Origin: Distichodus sexfasciatus
Lineage: Eukaryota; Chordata; Actinopteri; Characiformes; Distichodontidae
Assembly: GCA_032718565.1 (NCBI GenBank)
Contig: JAVGVS010000004.1
Location: 2,656,802 to 2,720,801, forward strand
Direction of reading: 5' to 3'
Length of the DNA: 64,000 nt
The notes under the pieces were generated by a model, which saw only the letters and a program-made list of their open reading frames with translations, made no database searches and was not told the origin of the DNA. Below, in pieces: positions 12,195 through 22,790 of the stretch (its first letter is position 1; each line of letters begins with the position of its first letter). The translations under genes and the position numbers were made by a program.

Positions 12195-12355
12195 TTAATG
12201 CAATTTAGCAGACACTCTAATCCAGAGCGGCTTTAATTTACTAGTTTTGGGGATACTCTCACTGGAGCAACTTGGGGTTAAGGGTCTTGCTTAGAGATCC
12301 AGTAATAGTGCTGGATGTAGGATTCAAACCCGCAGCCTGTTAGTTCTGAGGCAGC
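12195..12355 (+). repeat. Rep-C copy
   Basis: It reads TTAGCAGACACTCTAATCC, AGAGCGGCTT, GGAGCAACTTGGGGTTAAGG, TCTTGCTTAG and then GGATTCAAACCCGCAGCC, one of the most complete Rep-C copies here. A tRNA-like B-box resemblance (GGATTCAAACCC) suggests a SINE origin, but that is inference. Confidence 0.7.
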
Positions 12356-14249
12356 TAAAAACATAGACAGTGATAAAAGGGTGAAAAAACTAAAAGGCAG
12401 AAATGATAAAGGCTGTTTATAGACGTTTATGCTAATTATAGTAAACCTAGCCTCATGACGGGTGTTGAAGTTTTTATAATGCTGTGTTGAATTTTTCCAA
12501 ATAAATTCATTGTGTGATGCAAGAGAAGTCTGAATCTCCCACATCTGAAAACTGTCCTGTGCTCAATCTAGAATAATTCTGAGTGAACTCAGAAAGAAGT
12601 CAAGTGAACAAATTCGTAGAACTGGAACATTTAAAGGCCGAGCTTTGAGGTAACTACAAGAACAGTGTGCTGGTTTATCTGAAGGCAGATCGCACAGCCT
12701 ATTAGGTCTGGGAGAGTAATAATAGGCATGGAACAGAGTGCACTTTTGGTGAGGGGATGAGAGACAATTCCTTCACTTCAGGCCCCAGATCCCAGCTTGT
12801 TGCTTCTAGATTGGTGTCTGAATCTGAGGCCATGTTTAATCCGAGGGTTTTTGACCATATTTTGTGCATCATGGCTCACTGGATCAGAAATAAGCTACAG
12901 CATTATTTATCTATATACTGTAAATGTATAGTCTAGTCATCACTATTTATAACATCCAGGTTTGTGTGCCATGGGAGATTCATATCTAAAGAAACAACCT
13001 TAGACACATGGCAGCTCTCGATGTGCCACAGAACCCGAAGGTGTCTAGGTCCTGAACATCATGGTAATTCTCTTTAGTATCCCTGCTATCCAGAAGCCTG
13101 TCCGCCTCTGTGTTGTTCACCCACTGTTGTGTCATTTCATATTTTAAAAGATGTGTTTTCACTCTGTGTTTTCCTGCCCGCTGTTTGAGGACCGTTTCAT
13201 GGTTTGCATGTTGCGAACTAATTACGGGTGGAGCAAAAAAGAAACAATCCAGTATATAAGAACCTGAAGGGTGCTGTAGGGCTGCTAATGGCTTCTCCTG
13301 GGAGGCGATAATAAGGATTAATGTTGTGGAGAAAAAAAAATGTGGCCATAAAGATTACGTCTCTTGGTGACATAATGAGGGCCAGGTTACTGTTTTAAAT
13401 AAACACAGATACAGAATGTATTCTATGGAAACACTGTGGCCCAGTGTTCCTGGTTCATGAAGTGTTTACAGTTAGCAAATATGAACTAGAGTGCAGCCTT
13501 GATAGCTCCTTTTATCTAGAATATGAATATCAAACTGTCTGTTTTGGTCTGCTAAAACCTTTCAGGAGCTATCAACTTAGCAAGCCATTTAGCTCAGTAG
13601 CAAGCTAGTGTCTAAGTTTGCATTTGAAGTAGCATTGCTTCAGCAAAAATGATTTTGTCTCATAAGAAAAAATTTGCTATTATCTTAAAAATAGCTAATA
13701 ATTTAGCAGCTTTTGCTAGCACAGCACGGTCAACTGGCAAGCAAGTAAATAGGCAAGACTTCATAGTGGCTCAAACTGCTAAACTGTAGTCTTGGGATTG
13801 TGTATTTCAGACAGCTCTAGTTGCCAATCATGAAAACATTTTAGACCTTCACCTTTTAAGAGAGTAGAACTAGGACACAAATCTCTTTCTTATTGGAGTG
13901 TCAATACATTAGCATTATCCGCCTGCTGGTTAGCAATATTTAGTTTTGGAAGTCCATTTCCAAACAGGTTTGTAGTGCAGTTTTGGGTTATAGATAACTA
14001 TAAATTCTTATTCTAGCTATCAAATATAGGGCAGTGTCATGACTTTTACCTAGTTACCATCCTATTTTGTGGTATTTATGACTCTGAACACATTGTACGC
14101 ACCACCTCCCATCTTGTGAAGGTTGTAAACGTGAGCTTTCATGACTGTATTTCATTAACAAGGATGGGTATAAAAGCAAACTCAGGATAAAGACGCAGTA
14201 GTGTGTGACAACTTTAATATTAAGCATATTAAAAGCCATGTCAGTGTTG
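12356..14249. other. unassigned AT-rich sequence
   Basis: No splice-flanked exon or known repeat family was recognised. Confidence 0.4.
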
Positions 14250-14740
14250 GAGTGCTGTTTTCATATATGTGACTCTGCACGGTGAAACCAGTCACTTGTC
14301 GCAGTGGAGGTTTCCAAAAAAAATGACCGTTTATGTTGCGTGGGGTAAAATTTTGAATTTTTTGTTTTTAGTGGTTTGAAACAGTGGAAGGTCTATACTG
14401 TACTGTTGTGAATAAATTTCGCTGAAAAACTTACCCTCGCCATCCTAAAAACGTGACTTTCTTGAGGCGAGGAATTCAATTCCAGCGGAATGTTAAAAGT
14501 TTCTGTTTTGACCGCTCTACTTCAATATTTACGGTAAATCCACTCATTGACCAGCGTGAAGATATTTCTCTGGAATCCATCTCCGTCTCCCGACTTCAGT
14601 TAACCTAACGCAGGTAGGCTATCCGTGTGGCTGTGAATGCAGCATAGGCTGCTGTAGCTGCGACCGCACCAAGCGTCTCAGTCATATGTTGTCTGATTCA
14701 TTCGATATAGGTATCGTTTTGAAGGTTGATTTATGCCCTT
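14250..14740. other. CpG-containing unassigned block
   Basis: This stretch has noticeably more CpG than its flanks (around 14320-14700) but no open frame, and no arm pairing was found. It could be a young unlabelled repeat or a conserved noncoding element. Confidence 0.3.
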
Positions 14741-15343
14741 TCATGAAAACATAAGTTAATTTTGAAAATTTGAGAGAAGCAACTGGTTTTGCCATGGGGG
14801 GTCACATAAGCAGGTTACTGAAGACTTTTTGCCAGCAGCAGCAACACACAGACATACACACACATAAGCTAATGAAAAGAATATATGTATTTTTATATCT
14901 CCTGCAGGTCCCTTGCTGAGCAGTTGATTAATCTTCAGGCTTGATTTAAGATGCGACAAGGCGAGGCTAAATGCTTCCTGACAGGCCAGCCCCACCGGTC
15001 TGAAATGCTTGTAATAAAATAAAACCAACCTCTACCTCCTTCCACTTTTCTCCTTGACCAAGACCTAGTTAGAATCGCAAGCGGAAACGTGAGCAGACAA
15101 GTCATCTCTCAGCCGGAGAAAGAAAAACAGAGAACTGCACGGATGCACCTTGCAAACAAATTGACGTACACAGAAGAATGCAGTAGAGGTATCGAAGCTA
15201 CAGTAGCTTTTCAAGTAACCATGATTAAAAGTAGTAATTACTGCCACTTCTGCCAATTCAACACCAATCAGAAACACTTGGTAGTTGAAAACACCCATCT
15301 TTACAGATTTTTTGTACCAATGTAGCCTGTAAGTGAATTTAAG
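14741..15343. other. unassigned sequence
   Basis: Overlapping short open frames on both strands at 15065-15325 lack splice signals and family features. Confidence 0.35.
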
Positions 15344-15574
15344 TGAGTGAATGTATGAGAGTGACTGTCATTGTGTCCATCACAGTATACAGTGCATCGC
15401 AACAAAATGTGACCTCTGCTTTTGTCCCTTCTGTGATGGAGCAATGGGCAGCTTTTTGGCGGTGCCCAGTGAGCAGAAATTAGAGACGGCACCTTGCTCA
15501 GTGCTCTCAGAACATGAAATGGCGACCCTCCGATCATGAAGCCAACTCCCTAACCATTTTTCTACCAACTGCCA
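15344..15574 (-). repeat. SINE-A copy (minus)
   Basis: Reversed, it gives GGCAGTTGGTAGAAAAATGG, TTAGGGAGTTGGCTTCATGA, the GAGCAAGGTGCCGTC body, and GACAGTCACTCTCATACATT at the tail. It is more diverged than the copy at 8354-8563. Confidence 0.7.
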
Positions 15575-17497
15575 GTTGCCACACTATATCATTATTATTT
15601 TTGTTTAATAGTTGCCTGAAAATCTTCAGCATTTTAAAAGTAAAAACTGATTGTTAGTAGTGCTAATTTTAGTTAGCTACTCCTCAACCAACCTCTAAAT
15701 GAAAAACAAAGTTTGACATATTGCTTTTTATCACCCATTCAGGTTCTGAGTCAGCAGAAGTCAGGGGCGTGGCATTGCGTCAGACTCACATCTCGTCCAC
15801 CGCACACACCTACACACACACACACCGCTTCATTTCACACACTGAGAGGCATAAGCTTTGAGACGGATCTGTGGATGGCTTTGCCAGAGAAGAAATGAAA
15901 GCATCCATATTTGATGTGCATCATCGTAGCTCACACCTGCATAGCCATCTCTCTTTCCCCCCTTTCTATCTCTGTCTCTCTCTTTCCACCTCTCAGACAC
16001 ACACACAGCTCTTTACTCCAATATAGATGATCTTTTTTAATAATGCATGCATTCAAGTTGAGGCGATGAGCAACTTTCAAAAAATTAGTGAATTTTATTT
16101 AAAGCAATATTAGTGACAAACAGAGAGGAAACCTTTCTTGAATACCATATTGTGTTTATCTTCGTGGTATGTTATAAACCATATTTATGTTTACATTATG
16201 TAAATAGACCATGACCCTCTGAGGTTGTTTGATTTTTAATTAAATGCCAGTCTTGTAATTTTTCTATTTACTGTATAACAGAGTAACATGTGAAACATCG
16301 TAGAACATCACGCATCTAGAACAAAGTTAAAGCACCATCACTGGGTTGTTAACTAAATCTCATTTTCACTAACTAACTAACTAACGATCTACTTTTTCAT
16401 TTCCAGTTCACTTGTTTTATTAATTATTCATTTCAGGGGTGGCAGAATTTCTACTGGCATTTGAAATGATCTAATGCTAATTTCTACTAGTTCTTGTTGC
16501 TAACATAACATCTGTTAGATATGCAAGTGGAAATTGGTGTTGGCTTATAATTCATGCCATATATATGATGTCATATCTGTTATTTTCACTTGCATTTACA
16601 ATTAGCTAACACTAGTAAAAACTGTCAAATCTATCTATGGAGCTTTACGTAACAATCAAACAGTGCCTTTCCTGTGAACAACTGTATGTATTAACATTAT
16701 TTATCCCATTACGCTAAACACTATTTCTTAGGAATAAGCTATATTTTGACTTTCACTTTTGGACAAGAATAATAGATGCATCACTTTTATTCAAAATTAA
16801 TTCTACAGCTTTTTTATTGTTAGTTTTGGGGATGATGAAATGTTTCTTAATTTTATTGCTCATAAATCATCTGGCAGATCAACAAAAACAATTGAAAGAT
16901 GCGCTTGAAAAGAAAACTAAAGCTATTCAATGTCGTGCACTTTTGAAGTGATAATGAAACTAATTAGCACCAAATTTTTAAAGACAGTCATTTGGGTAAT
17001 AACAAGATCTATTTACTCTGCAAACTCCAAAGACCAGATTTTTTAAATAACGTGGGACAAAATATGTCAGCTGAAGTATAGGATGGGAGTATCATTTGCT
17101 AGAGCTAAAGTCTTCTTACAGAGAAGGACAGGGAGGCTGTGAGCAGGATTCTCAATTACACACATGAAAGTGATCACCTGCTCGCATTGCTCGGGGCACC
17201 GACCGCCTGCACTAATGAGTTCTCTTCATCTCCACAAGTCACTGATAAGCTTGACTAATTCCTATAAAGTTTGATGGTCACAGAATCAAAGTTTAAAATA
17301 TTCACCTGGCTACAGTATGGCAGTAAGCATCAGAGGTAAAATAAGTAGAACAGCCATGCAAGTGTGAAGATGTTTTATTATTTAAAGGAAACTTCCTGGA
17401 AAAACATTCAGTTTTAAATATTGTTAATGACTCAACTAAGTGATTTTTGATTCAGTAGAATCAGTTGCATTCAAGATTAGTATCAGTTGAAAATGAA
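15575..17497. other. AT-rich unassigned sequence
   Basis: It includes a short (CA)n run near 15808-15824 and CT-rich sequence near 15947-15995. No gene was seen. Confidence 0.4.
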
Positions 17498-17749
17498 ATG
17501 TGACCCGATCTGCCGTAATGAGTCGGAAGTCGGCGTTCTATTTATTTAGATACGGGCCGATTATGTTGACAAACATCAAAAATATTGATTTTTCTTTTTT
17601 GGTCTTATATGAAAGAAAAGATCTTCAAAATTAATCTGGTCTCCAAAAAAGAAAAATCGATATTTTTGTGATGTTTTTCAACATAATCGGCCCGTATCCA
17701 AATAAATAGAACGCCGACTTCCGACTCATTACGGCAGATCGGGTCACAT
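17498..17749. mobile_element. near-perfect hairpin (foldback) MITE
   Basis: The left arm 17498-17602 and right arm 17643-17749 are reverse complements over about 105 bp with only a handful of differences (for example one A/G near the ATTTA(G)GATACGGG stretch and a small indel near the loop). The outer ends are ATGTGACCCGATCTGCC and GGCAGATCGGGTCACAT; the loop is 40 nt. There is no ORF. Such near-identity implies a young insertion or arm homogenisation. The target duplication is unclear (at most AT), so the superfamily is unassigned. Confidence 0.88.
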
Positions 17750-18104
17750 ATGTAAGAGATTGTACCCCACAGATGATGTTAAGAAGCTTTGAACATCACC
17801 ACAACACAGTAGTTTTAGACAGTTTTTGAATTTACATTAAGATTTTCCCCATTATTTTCAGACTCTTTTAACACTAGAAATGCCAGTTTCTTAACTTTCC
17901 CAACTATATATTTTGACTGAACTAAAACTGAAAATGCTGAATTTCTCTGTTCCTTTGAATATTACGTAATTTTACCATAGAATGTCAGGTATTTGTCAAA
18001 GTCTAATTTATTTTCTACAAATGGTGCAAGGATTTTTACAGAAACCAGTTCTGTTCCTAATATACGGTCTGTAAAAACATGATATGGGGTGGTGTTGGAG
18101 CAGT
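17750..18104. other. unassigned AT-rich sequence
   Basis: Nothing recognised. Confidence 0.4.
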
Positions 18105-18200
18105 GTTTGGATACTAACATATGGACCAGTCCAGGCTATATCCTAGTGCCAGAATTACTGCCATTGGGCTCCTGAGCAAGACCCTTAACTCCAAGTTTTA
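18105..18200 (-). repeat. Rep-C fragment (minus)
   Basis: CCATTGGGCTCCTGAGCAAG and ACCCTTAACTCCAAG are the reverse of the Rep-C GGAGTTAAGGGTCTTGCTCA core. Confidence 0.65.
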
Positions 18201-18204
18201 AGAG

Positions 18205-18330
18205 TGTGAGGAGCAGGAGCAGTTTTTTGCAGCACTCAGGGAACAGTGCTTGGAGATGCAACCTTGCTCATGAGTACCTCTGGTCTGGGAAATGAACCGC
18301 TGACCCGCCGATCACAGGGCCATTCTTCAT
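18205..18330 (-). repeat. SINE-A fragment (minus)
   Basis: GCAGCACTCAGGGAACAGTG, CTTGGAGATGCAACCTTGCT, CATGAGTACCTC and CCGCCGATCACAGGGCC are a reversed SINE-A body and head. It directly abuts the Rep-C fragment. Confidence 0.65.
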
Positions 18331-18807
18331 AATTCTATCACATATAGGTCACATGGTATTCTTTCATTTATTTGTAAAACACCTGAAGTCCCCTGTTGAG
18401 GACGGCAGAATCTGAGAGCCAGCGTTCAGAACAATGGTGGGTGGGAGATTAGGTTCAGGGCTCAGCTGGATTTCTTAGTGCTGGTGGTAGAGCAGCATCA
18501 GATGTGACGTGAAGGCCGGAGGCCACTGGAGGTCAGACTGCTGGGACCAAACTTGTTAGAGAGCTTATTAACCCCACTGCTATAGTGCTAGCTTTTAGCC
18601 TTCACTTCCTTCAATGAGAGTGGATGAGCGACAAATAGGAAGTGTGTTTCTGGACTATCGATTCTACATTTTGATGTTTTTCTATCTTTGTAATTTGATA
18701 CATGATCTATTGTTAATAATTTGCTGCAATCACAACTCTGTAATAAAAATAGTATATAGCAAAAAAGTTGCAAATGTGCAAAAATTATCAAAATAAAATG
18801 ATCTAAT
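18331..18807. other. unassigned sequence
   Basis: Short open frames on both strands at 18588-18796 are unsupported by any motif. Confidence 0.4.
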
Positions 18808-19012
18808 GGGGGCAGTTGGTAAGGTTGCCGGTTTGAATCCCGGTACTGATGAGCAAGGTACCCTCCCCAAGTACTGTTCCCTGGGCGCTGCCCATCTCAG
18901 CTGCCCACTGCTTCTTCATGGATGGGTCAAATGCAGAAGTCATTTCGTTGTGGTGCACTGTGTACTGTGCTTTGGTGTGTTCACAACAAATAATCACTCA
19001 ATTTCACTTTCA
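18808..19012 (+). repeat. SINE-A copy with shortened head
   Basis: It opens GGGGGCAGTTGGTAAGG, then GCCGGTTTGAATCCCGG, a good tRNA-type B-box region. It continues through GATGAGCAAGGTACC, ACTGCTTCTTCATGGATGGG and TTTCGTTGTGGTGCACTGTG to CAAATAATCACTCAATTTCA. Compared with 49228-49485 the part between the A- and B-box regions is deleted. Confidence 0.8.
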
Positions 19013-20046
19013 GTAATAGGCAGATGGGCAGATTAAACAATCACCAATATTGAATCAAAAGGTAAAACTTACCTAGATCATCATCTGTTTTTAAAAAGCC
19101 TTTGCTCACATAAATCTCTTGTTGCAGTATTCCTGTAGAGTCCAAACAAAAACTCCTTCAGTCTGGGTAATGTGACCTTCAGAGACATCATTTGCCAGAA
19201 GTTCTACTCTAATTGGAGGCATGTTTGAAAGACGGCATCAATTGACATCATGTCATTTTGCTTTTAACCGGAAGGTGGTTTGGCGAGCGATCTTGGTCCA
19301 ATGAAAACTTCCCCAGTGCCTGTCAAGACGTCAGCACTTTGCTATATTCTGTCCACCCCCCTCTCTCTCCCTTATCAGACGCAGAGAAAAAAGCCCCTTC
19401 TTTTCTTGTCTAGACCTTTAGCATGACATGAAAATGCTATGCCCTTTTTGTTGGACAGATAAAAGTTTAAAGCGAGAGTTTAGCTACATTTTTACTCAAC
19501 AAAATATCACCTTGTTGTTGAAAAGATTAACATTAACTACAAAATAAAAATATTTGGAATATGTGCAAGCATCCATAAATTGTGTTTTATATCATGTCTT
19601 TCTACGTAATTCCACCTTCAGAACTTACCATATCACTCTGTGTATCAAAAGGTGTTGACCTGCTGCTTGTTCATGTTATAGATCAGCAATTAATTTGATC
19701 TCTTTTTGAGATTTTTCCAGCTCATGATGCTATATGCATCGCTATATGTTTCCATTGCCATTGTGGCATTTTTAGCTGGTGTTCTAAAACTAAAATGTTT
19801 TAGGTCATCAGGTTCCAACCTGTCTCATATATAGCTGTAGCAAAGCACACCCAATATTTGAGTTTCTATCTCAAGTTAACATGCTTGTCAAGTGTAGGGG
19901 TTAAGTTGCCATTGGTTAGTTTAAACAAAGAACTGTTTGTGAATTGGTAGCTTTGTCCACATTTTCTGGACATTCTGTGAGACAAATGTCCACCTTATTG
20001 CCAATTATGGTCTCATCTCACATGGACTGAGAGTAGACACTGTTCA
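19013..20046. other. unassigned sequence
   Basis: The stretch around 19200-19430 has fewer repeats and several CpGs. No coding exon was seen. Confidence 0.35.
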
Positions 20047-20297
20047 GCCATACCATTATGACCACTGAAAGGTGAAGTGAATAACACTAATTACTTTGTT
20101 AAAGTGTCACTTACATGTTAGGCATCAAATGAAGTTGATGTGTGTGAAGCATTAAAACTGGCCAAATGTAAGGATTTGACAAGGGACAAGCTTTGATAGT
20201 GGTTAGATGACTGGATCAGATCCAAATGCAGCTCTTGTGGAATGTTCCCAGTCTGCAGTGGTCAGGACTAACTAAAAGTGGACCAAGGAAGGCTATA
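20047..20297 (+). pseudogene. Tc1/mariner-like transposase 5' remnant
   Basis: The sequence carries the end region of a common fish Tc1-type element (TTCAGCCATACCATTATGAC). A broken reading of the transposase N-terminus follows: AAGGATTTGACAAGGGACAA, GATGACTGGATCAG, GCAGCTCTTGTGGAATGTTC, GTCTGCAGTGGTCAG and AAGTGGACCAAGGAAGG. In intact relatives this encodes the DNA-binding helix-turn-helix part. Here frameshifts and stops break it, and the copy ends before the catalytic DDE domain. It is inactive. Confidence 0.7.
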
Positions 20298-22429
20298 GCT
20301 ATAAGCTAACTCAGCATTAGGTGAGTGATCACAATTCTAAGGCATTATCCCCTGAGATATGTTTTGGTCATCTATGTTGGATAATATATTTGTGGCAGTT
20401 CACAAAAGGAGAGAGCCGTAAGTGAGTCTGTGTTCTAACAGAAAACATGCAGCATTTGCAAGCAGCGGTCTTGAGTCTCATCCCCTCTCACATGTTTATC
20501 AGCGGTCCTTTTTCACAAGACTGCGTTGTTCAAACCTCACTACACTAAATATTCAATTGAAAACTTAAGAGGTTTGCATGAGTAAAAATTAGGTAAATGA
20601 GTATGACCATATGTAAGTATAATGTGTGATGTTCCTGTATTTCATCATTGTAATTGCTGGGTGCCTCCTCCTCCTCCTCCTCCTTGTTTTTAGTCTTCTT
20701 CTTTTTCTTCTTCATCATCATCATCATCTTACTCCTCCTCCGACTCTGAGGTACTGTATTTGTCAATAACCCAACTGCAACTCTCTTTTTCCGGTCAAAT
20801 AAATTGTAGTTGCCTATTTTGGCCATTACGGTTGTCATTCCCTTTTTCGCTCACAAGGGGACAGAAGAAGGACTGTGCTATTACTTTTCTTGAGGTTTAC
20901 CCATTTCCGACATGAGCTTAACCTTAATTCAGCAGTGTATGGTTTAAATGCTCAGCAGAAACATCTATGAGCAGTCCTTATTATCTGTTTTTTTCTTTTT
21001 CATCCTTTTATTCATTTCTGTAATTTTAGAACACAGCAATTGTGTAATTTCTGTATGAATTGCGCATCTAATTTATATTATGGTTTATGTGGAGATCTTG
21101 GTGCCAATACCCAGCAGTGACTAAAGTGTAAGAAAAAGTGTTTTTTACAAGTGACTGTCTAACCGTCTTGTAAAAAAAAACAAAAGGCTGCACTGATTTA
21201 CATAATAATGTATGCATTAAAGAAAGGTAAAAAAAGGAGAAAAAAAAAAGCAAAAGGTGCCAGAGGAAGTCTAGTGGCGAAGGCTAGTTAGCAGAGGACA
21301 AGGCTGACATTTGAAAGTAAACAGGGGCTGTAGTCATCGTTGGGTTGCATAATAGAGCCGCATGAGTAGCTGAGCCCCGGGACAGCACTCTGACTATAAT
21401 TAATATGAAAGGTCATTTAGAGCTGCGTCCAGTTTACTGAACATGCACGGTTTTGCAGTACACAGCTGGAGGCCAGAGTGAGAGCGAGTTACTTCTCCAC
21501 CAATGTTTCGAGTCATTTTGCTCATGTCTCGATGAAATCAGGAATTACGCACAGATGCATTTGTAGCTTGGAATTCTTTATTCTTTTCAAGCATTTTGAA
21601 TGACCTTTATGTATGAAAATGGGCCTACTTTGACTATTATTTTTGCTGAGCCCGGAAAGCTTTTGTAATGGTGTTCGCAAAAATAATTGTACTGTGAAAA
21701 CATTGTGGCATAGGGTAATTTAAATAAAGGAACAGGCAGTTTTTGATGAAAAAGTGCCAATGTTTGCTTTAACTTATATTTTTATTTCTTATGACAGGAA
21801 ATAACTATAGAAATTCAGGCAAATTCTTTAGCAGTTGACTTTGAGATTTATATATAAGTATTATATTAAATTATTAATATTGAGTCCATATTGTTATCAG
21901 CCATGTATATCTTATCGAGAGTATGTCATGAATAAAATAATAATCATTTTATAGTATCTCCATCCCATGACTCTCCTTGATAGGCTGCTGTTGTGACACT
22001 CCCACTGCTGTGTATGTGCATAACCTTCAGGTGCCTTACTAAACAGACTAATTAGTAATTAATTGTTCACCTGTTCCCACTAATGAAGATCCACAAGTTT
22101 GTTTTTCCTCCCAGACCCAGTAGACCTGATTGCCAACACTGTAATATTGTCTGAACACCTCAGTGCAACATGCAGGCAATAGCAACCATGGATCCTGGTG
22201 CTAATTCCCATGTAATTACTAGTTTCATCATGGCATGAATTTAAGTTTAAGTGAGACTTTCTGCTGCTAGTTTACATGATGACCTTGTTCACCCCTCAAT
22301 GGCCTCGTTCTACCTTTCCCAAAACAATCCCTGTCAAAAAAATAACACAGCCAAATAGCAAAAAACTCAATGCTCCACACTGCCGGAAACATCAGGTTAG
22401 AAACAGCCATACATTAATATCTGCAGCAT
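20298..22429. other. unassigned sequence with a trinucleotide tract
   Basis: Apart from the tract at 20664-20741, no gene or repeat family was recognised. Confidence 0.4.
20664..20741. repeat. compound trinucleotide tract (CCT)n, (TTC)n, (ATC)n
   Basis: About 78 bases of CCT, then CTT and CAT repeats, nearly all pyrimidine on this strand apart from the A of the CAT units. Reversed, it encodes runs of Glu, Lys and Met in an open frame that is not a gene. Confidence 0.9.
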
Positions 22430-22551
22430 TCATCAGACGTTCTTATCCACAACAACTTCCTTTTGCCCTAATTTCAGGGGCAGTCTTCCTAGATCAATTG
22501 TGGGTTAAGGGTCTTCCTCAGGGGCCCAATGGTGGTAGTGGTGCTAGTTTG
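22430..22551 (+). repeat. Rep-C copy
   Basis: It shows CATCAGACGTTCTTATCC, TTTCAGGGGCAGTCTTCC, GTGGGTTAAGGGTCTTCCTC, AGGGGCCCAATGGTGGTAGT and GGTGCTAG in the family order. Confidence 0.75.
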
Positions 22552-22669
22552 TAACAACTGGATACCACCCATGCAGTCTTTACTTACTTAGGTTAGGTAA
22601 GCAGGTTTGGGATTGACCAGTGCTTGGATGGAAGACCAATTAAAAAAAAGCTTGGGTTGCAGCTGAAAA
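22552..22669 (+). pseudogene. 5S-rRNA-like sequence (5S pseudogene or 5S-derived SINE relic)
   Basis: The 118-nt stretch keeps 5S landmarks in order and spacing: GATACCACCC near the 5' end, AGGTAAGCAGG in the internal promoter A-box region, TGCTTGGATGGAAGACC in the C-box region, and GGGTTGCAGCTGAAAA near the 3' end. Mutations, including an A-run in place of the CCTGGGAATACC part, make it non-functional. It is a dispersed 5S pseudogene or the head of a 5S-derived (SINE3-type) retroposon. Confidence 0.72.
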
Positions 22670-22684
22670 GTGTTAGTTGCCTGG

Positions 22685-22790
22685 TTGGGTTACTTAGGAG
22701 CTCTTATCCATATTTTCTTACTACAGAATATCCGATCTTGCTCAGGGGCTAAAAGATAGTAGTTGTGCCAGTAGGATGAAACATAAAACT
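22685..22790 (+). repeat. Rep-C fragment
   Basis: GAGCTCTTATCC, GATCTTGCTCAGGGGCTAAA and GTAGTTGTGCCAGTAGGATG follow Rep-C order with a gap. Confidence 0.5.

Noticed and set aside
17498..17749. Rho-independent terminator or bacterial-type hairpin
   Set aside because: The arms are over 100 bp, CpG-bearing and transposon-like, and the surroundings are eukaryotic.
22276..22554. 92-codon + strand open frame
   Set aside because: Its end runs through a Rep-C repeat and the start has no splice or promoter support.
22552..22669. Functional 5S rRNA gene
   Set aside because: Many substitutions and an A-run replace conserved stem sequence, with no terminal T-run at the expected end.
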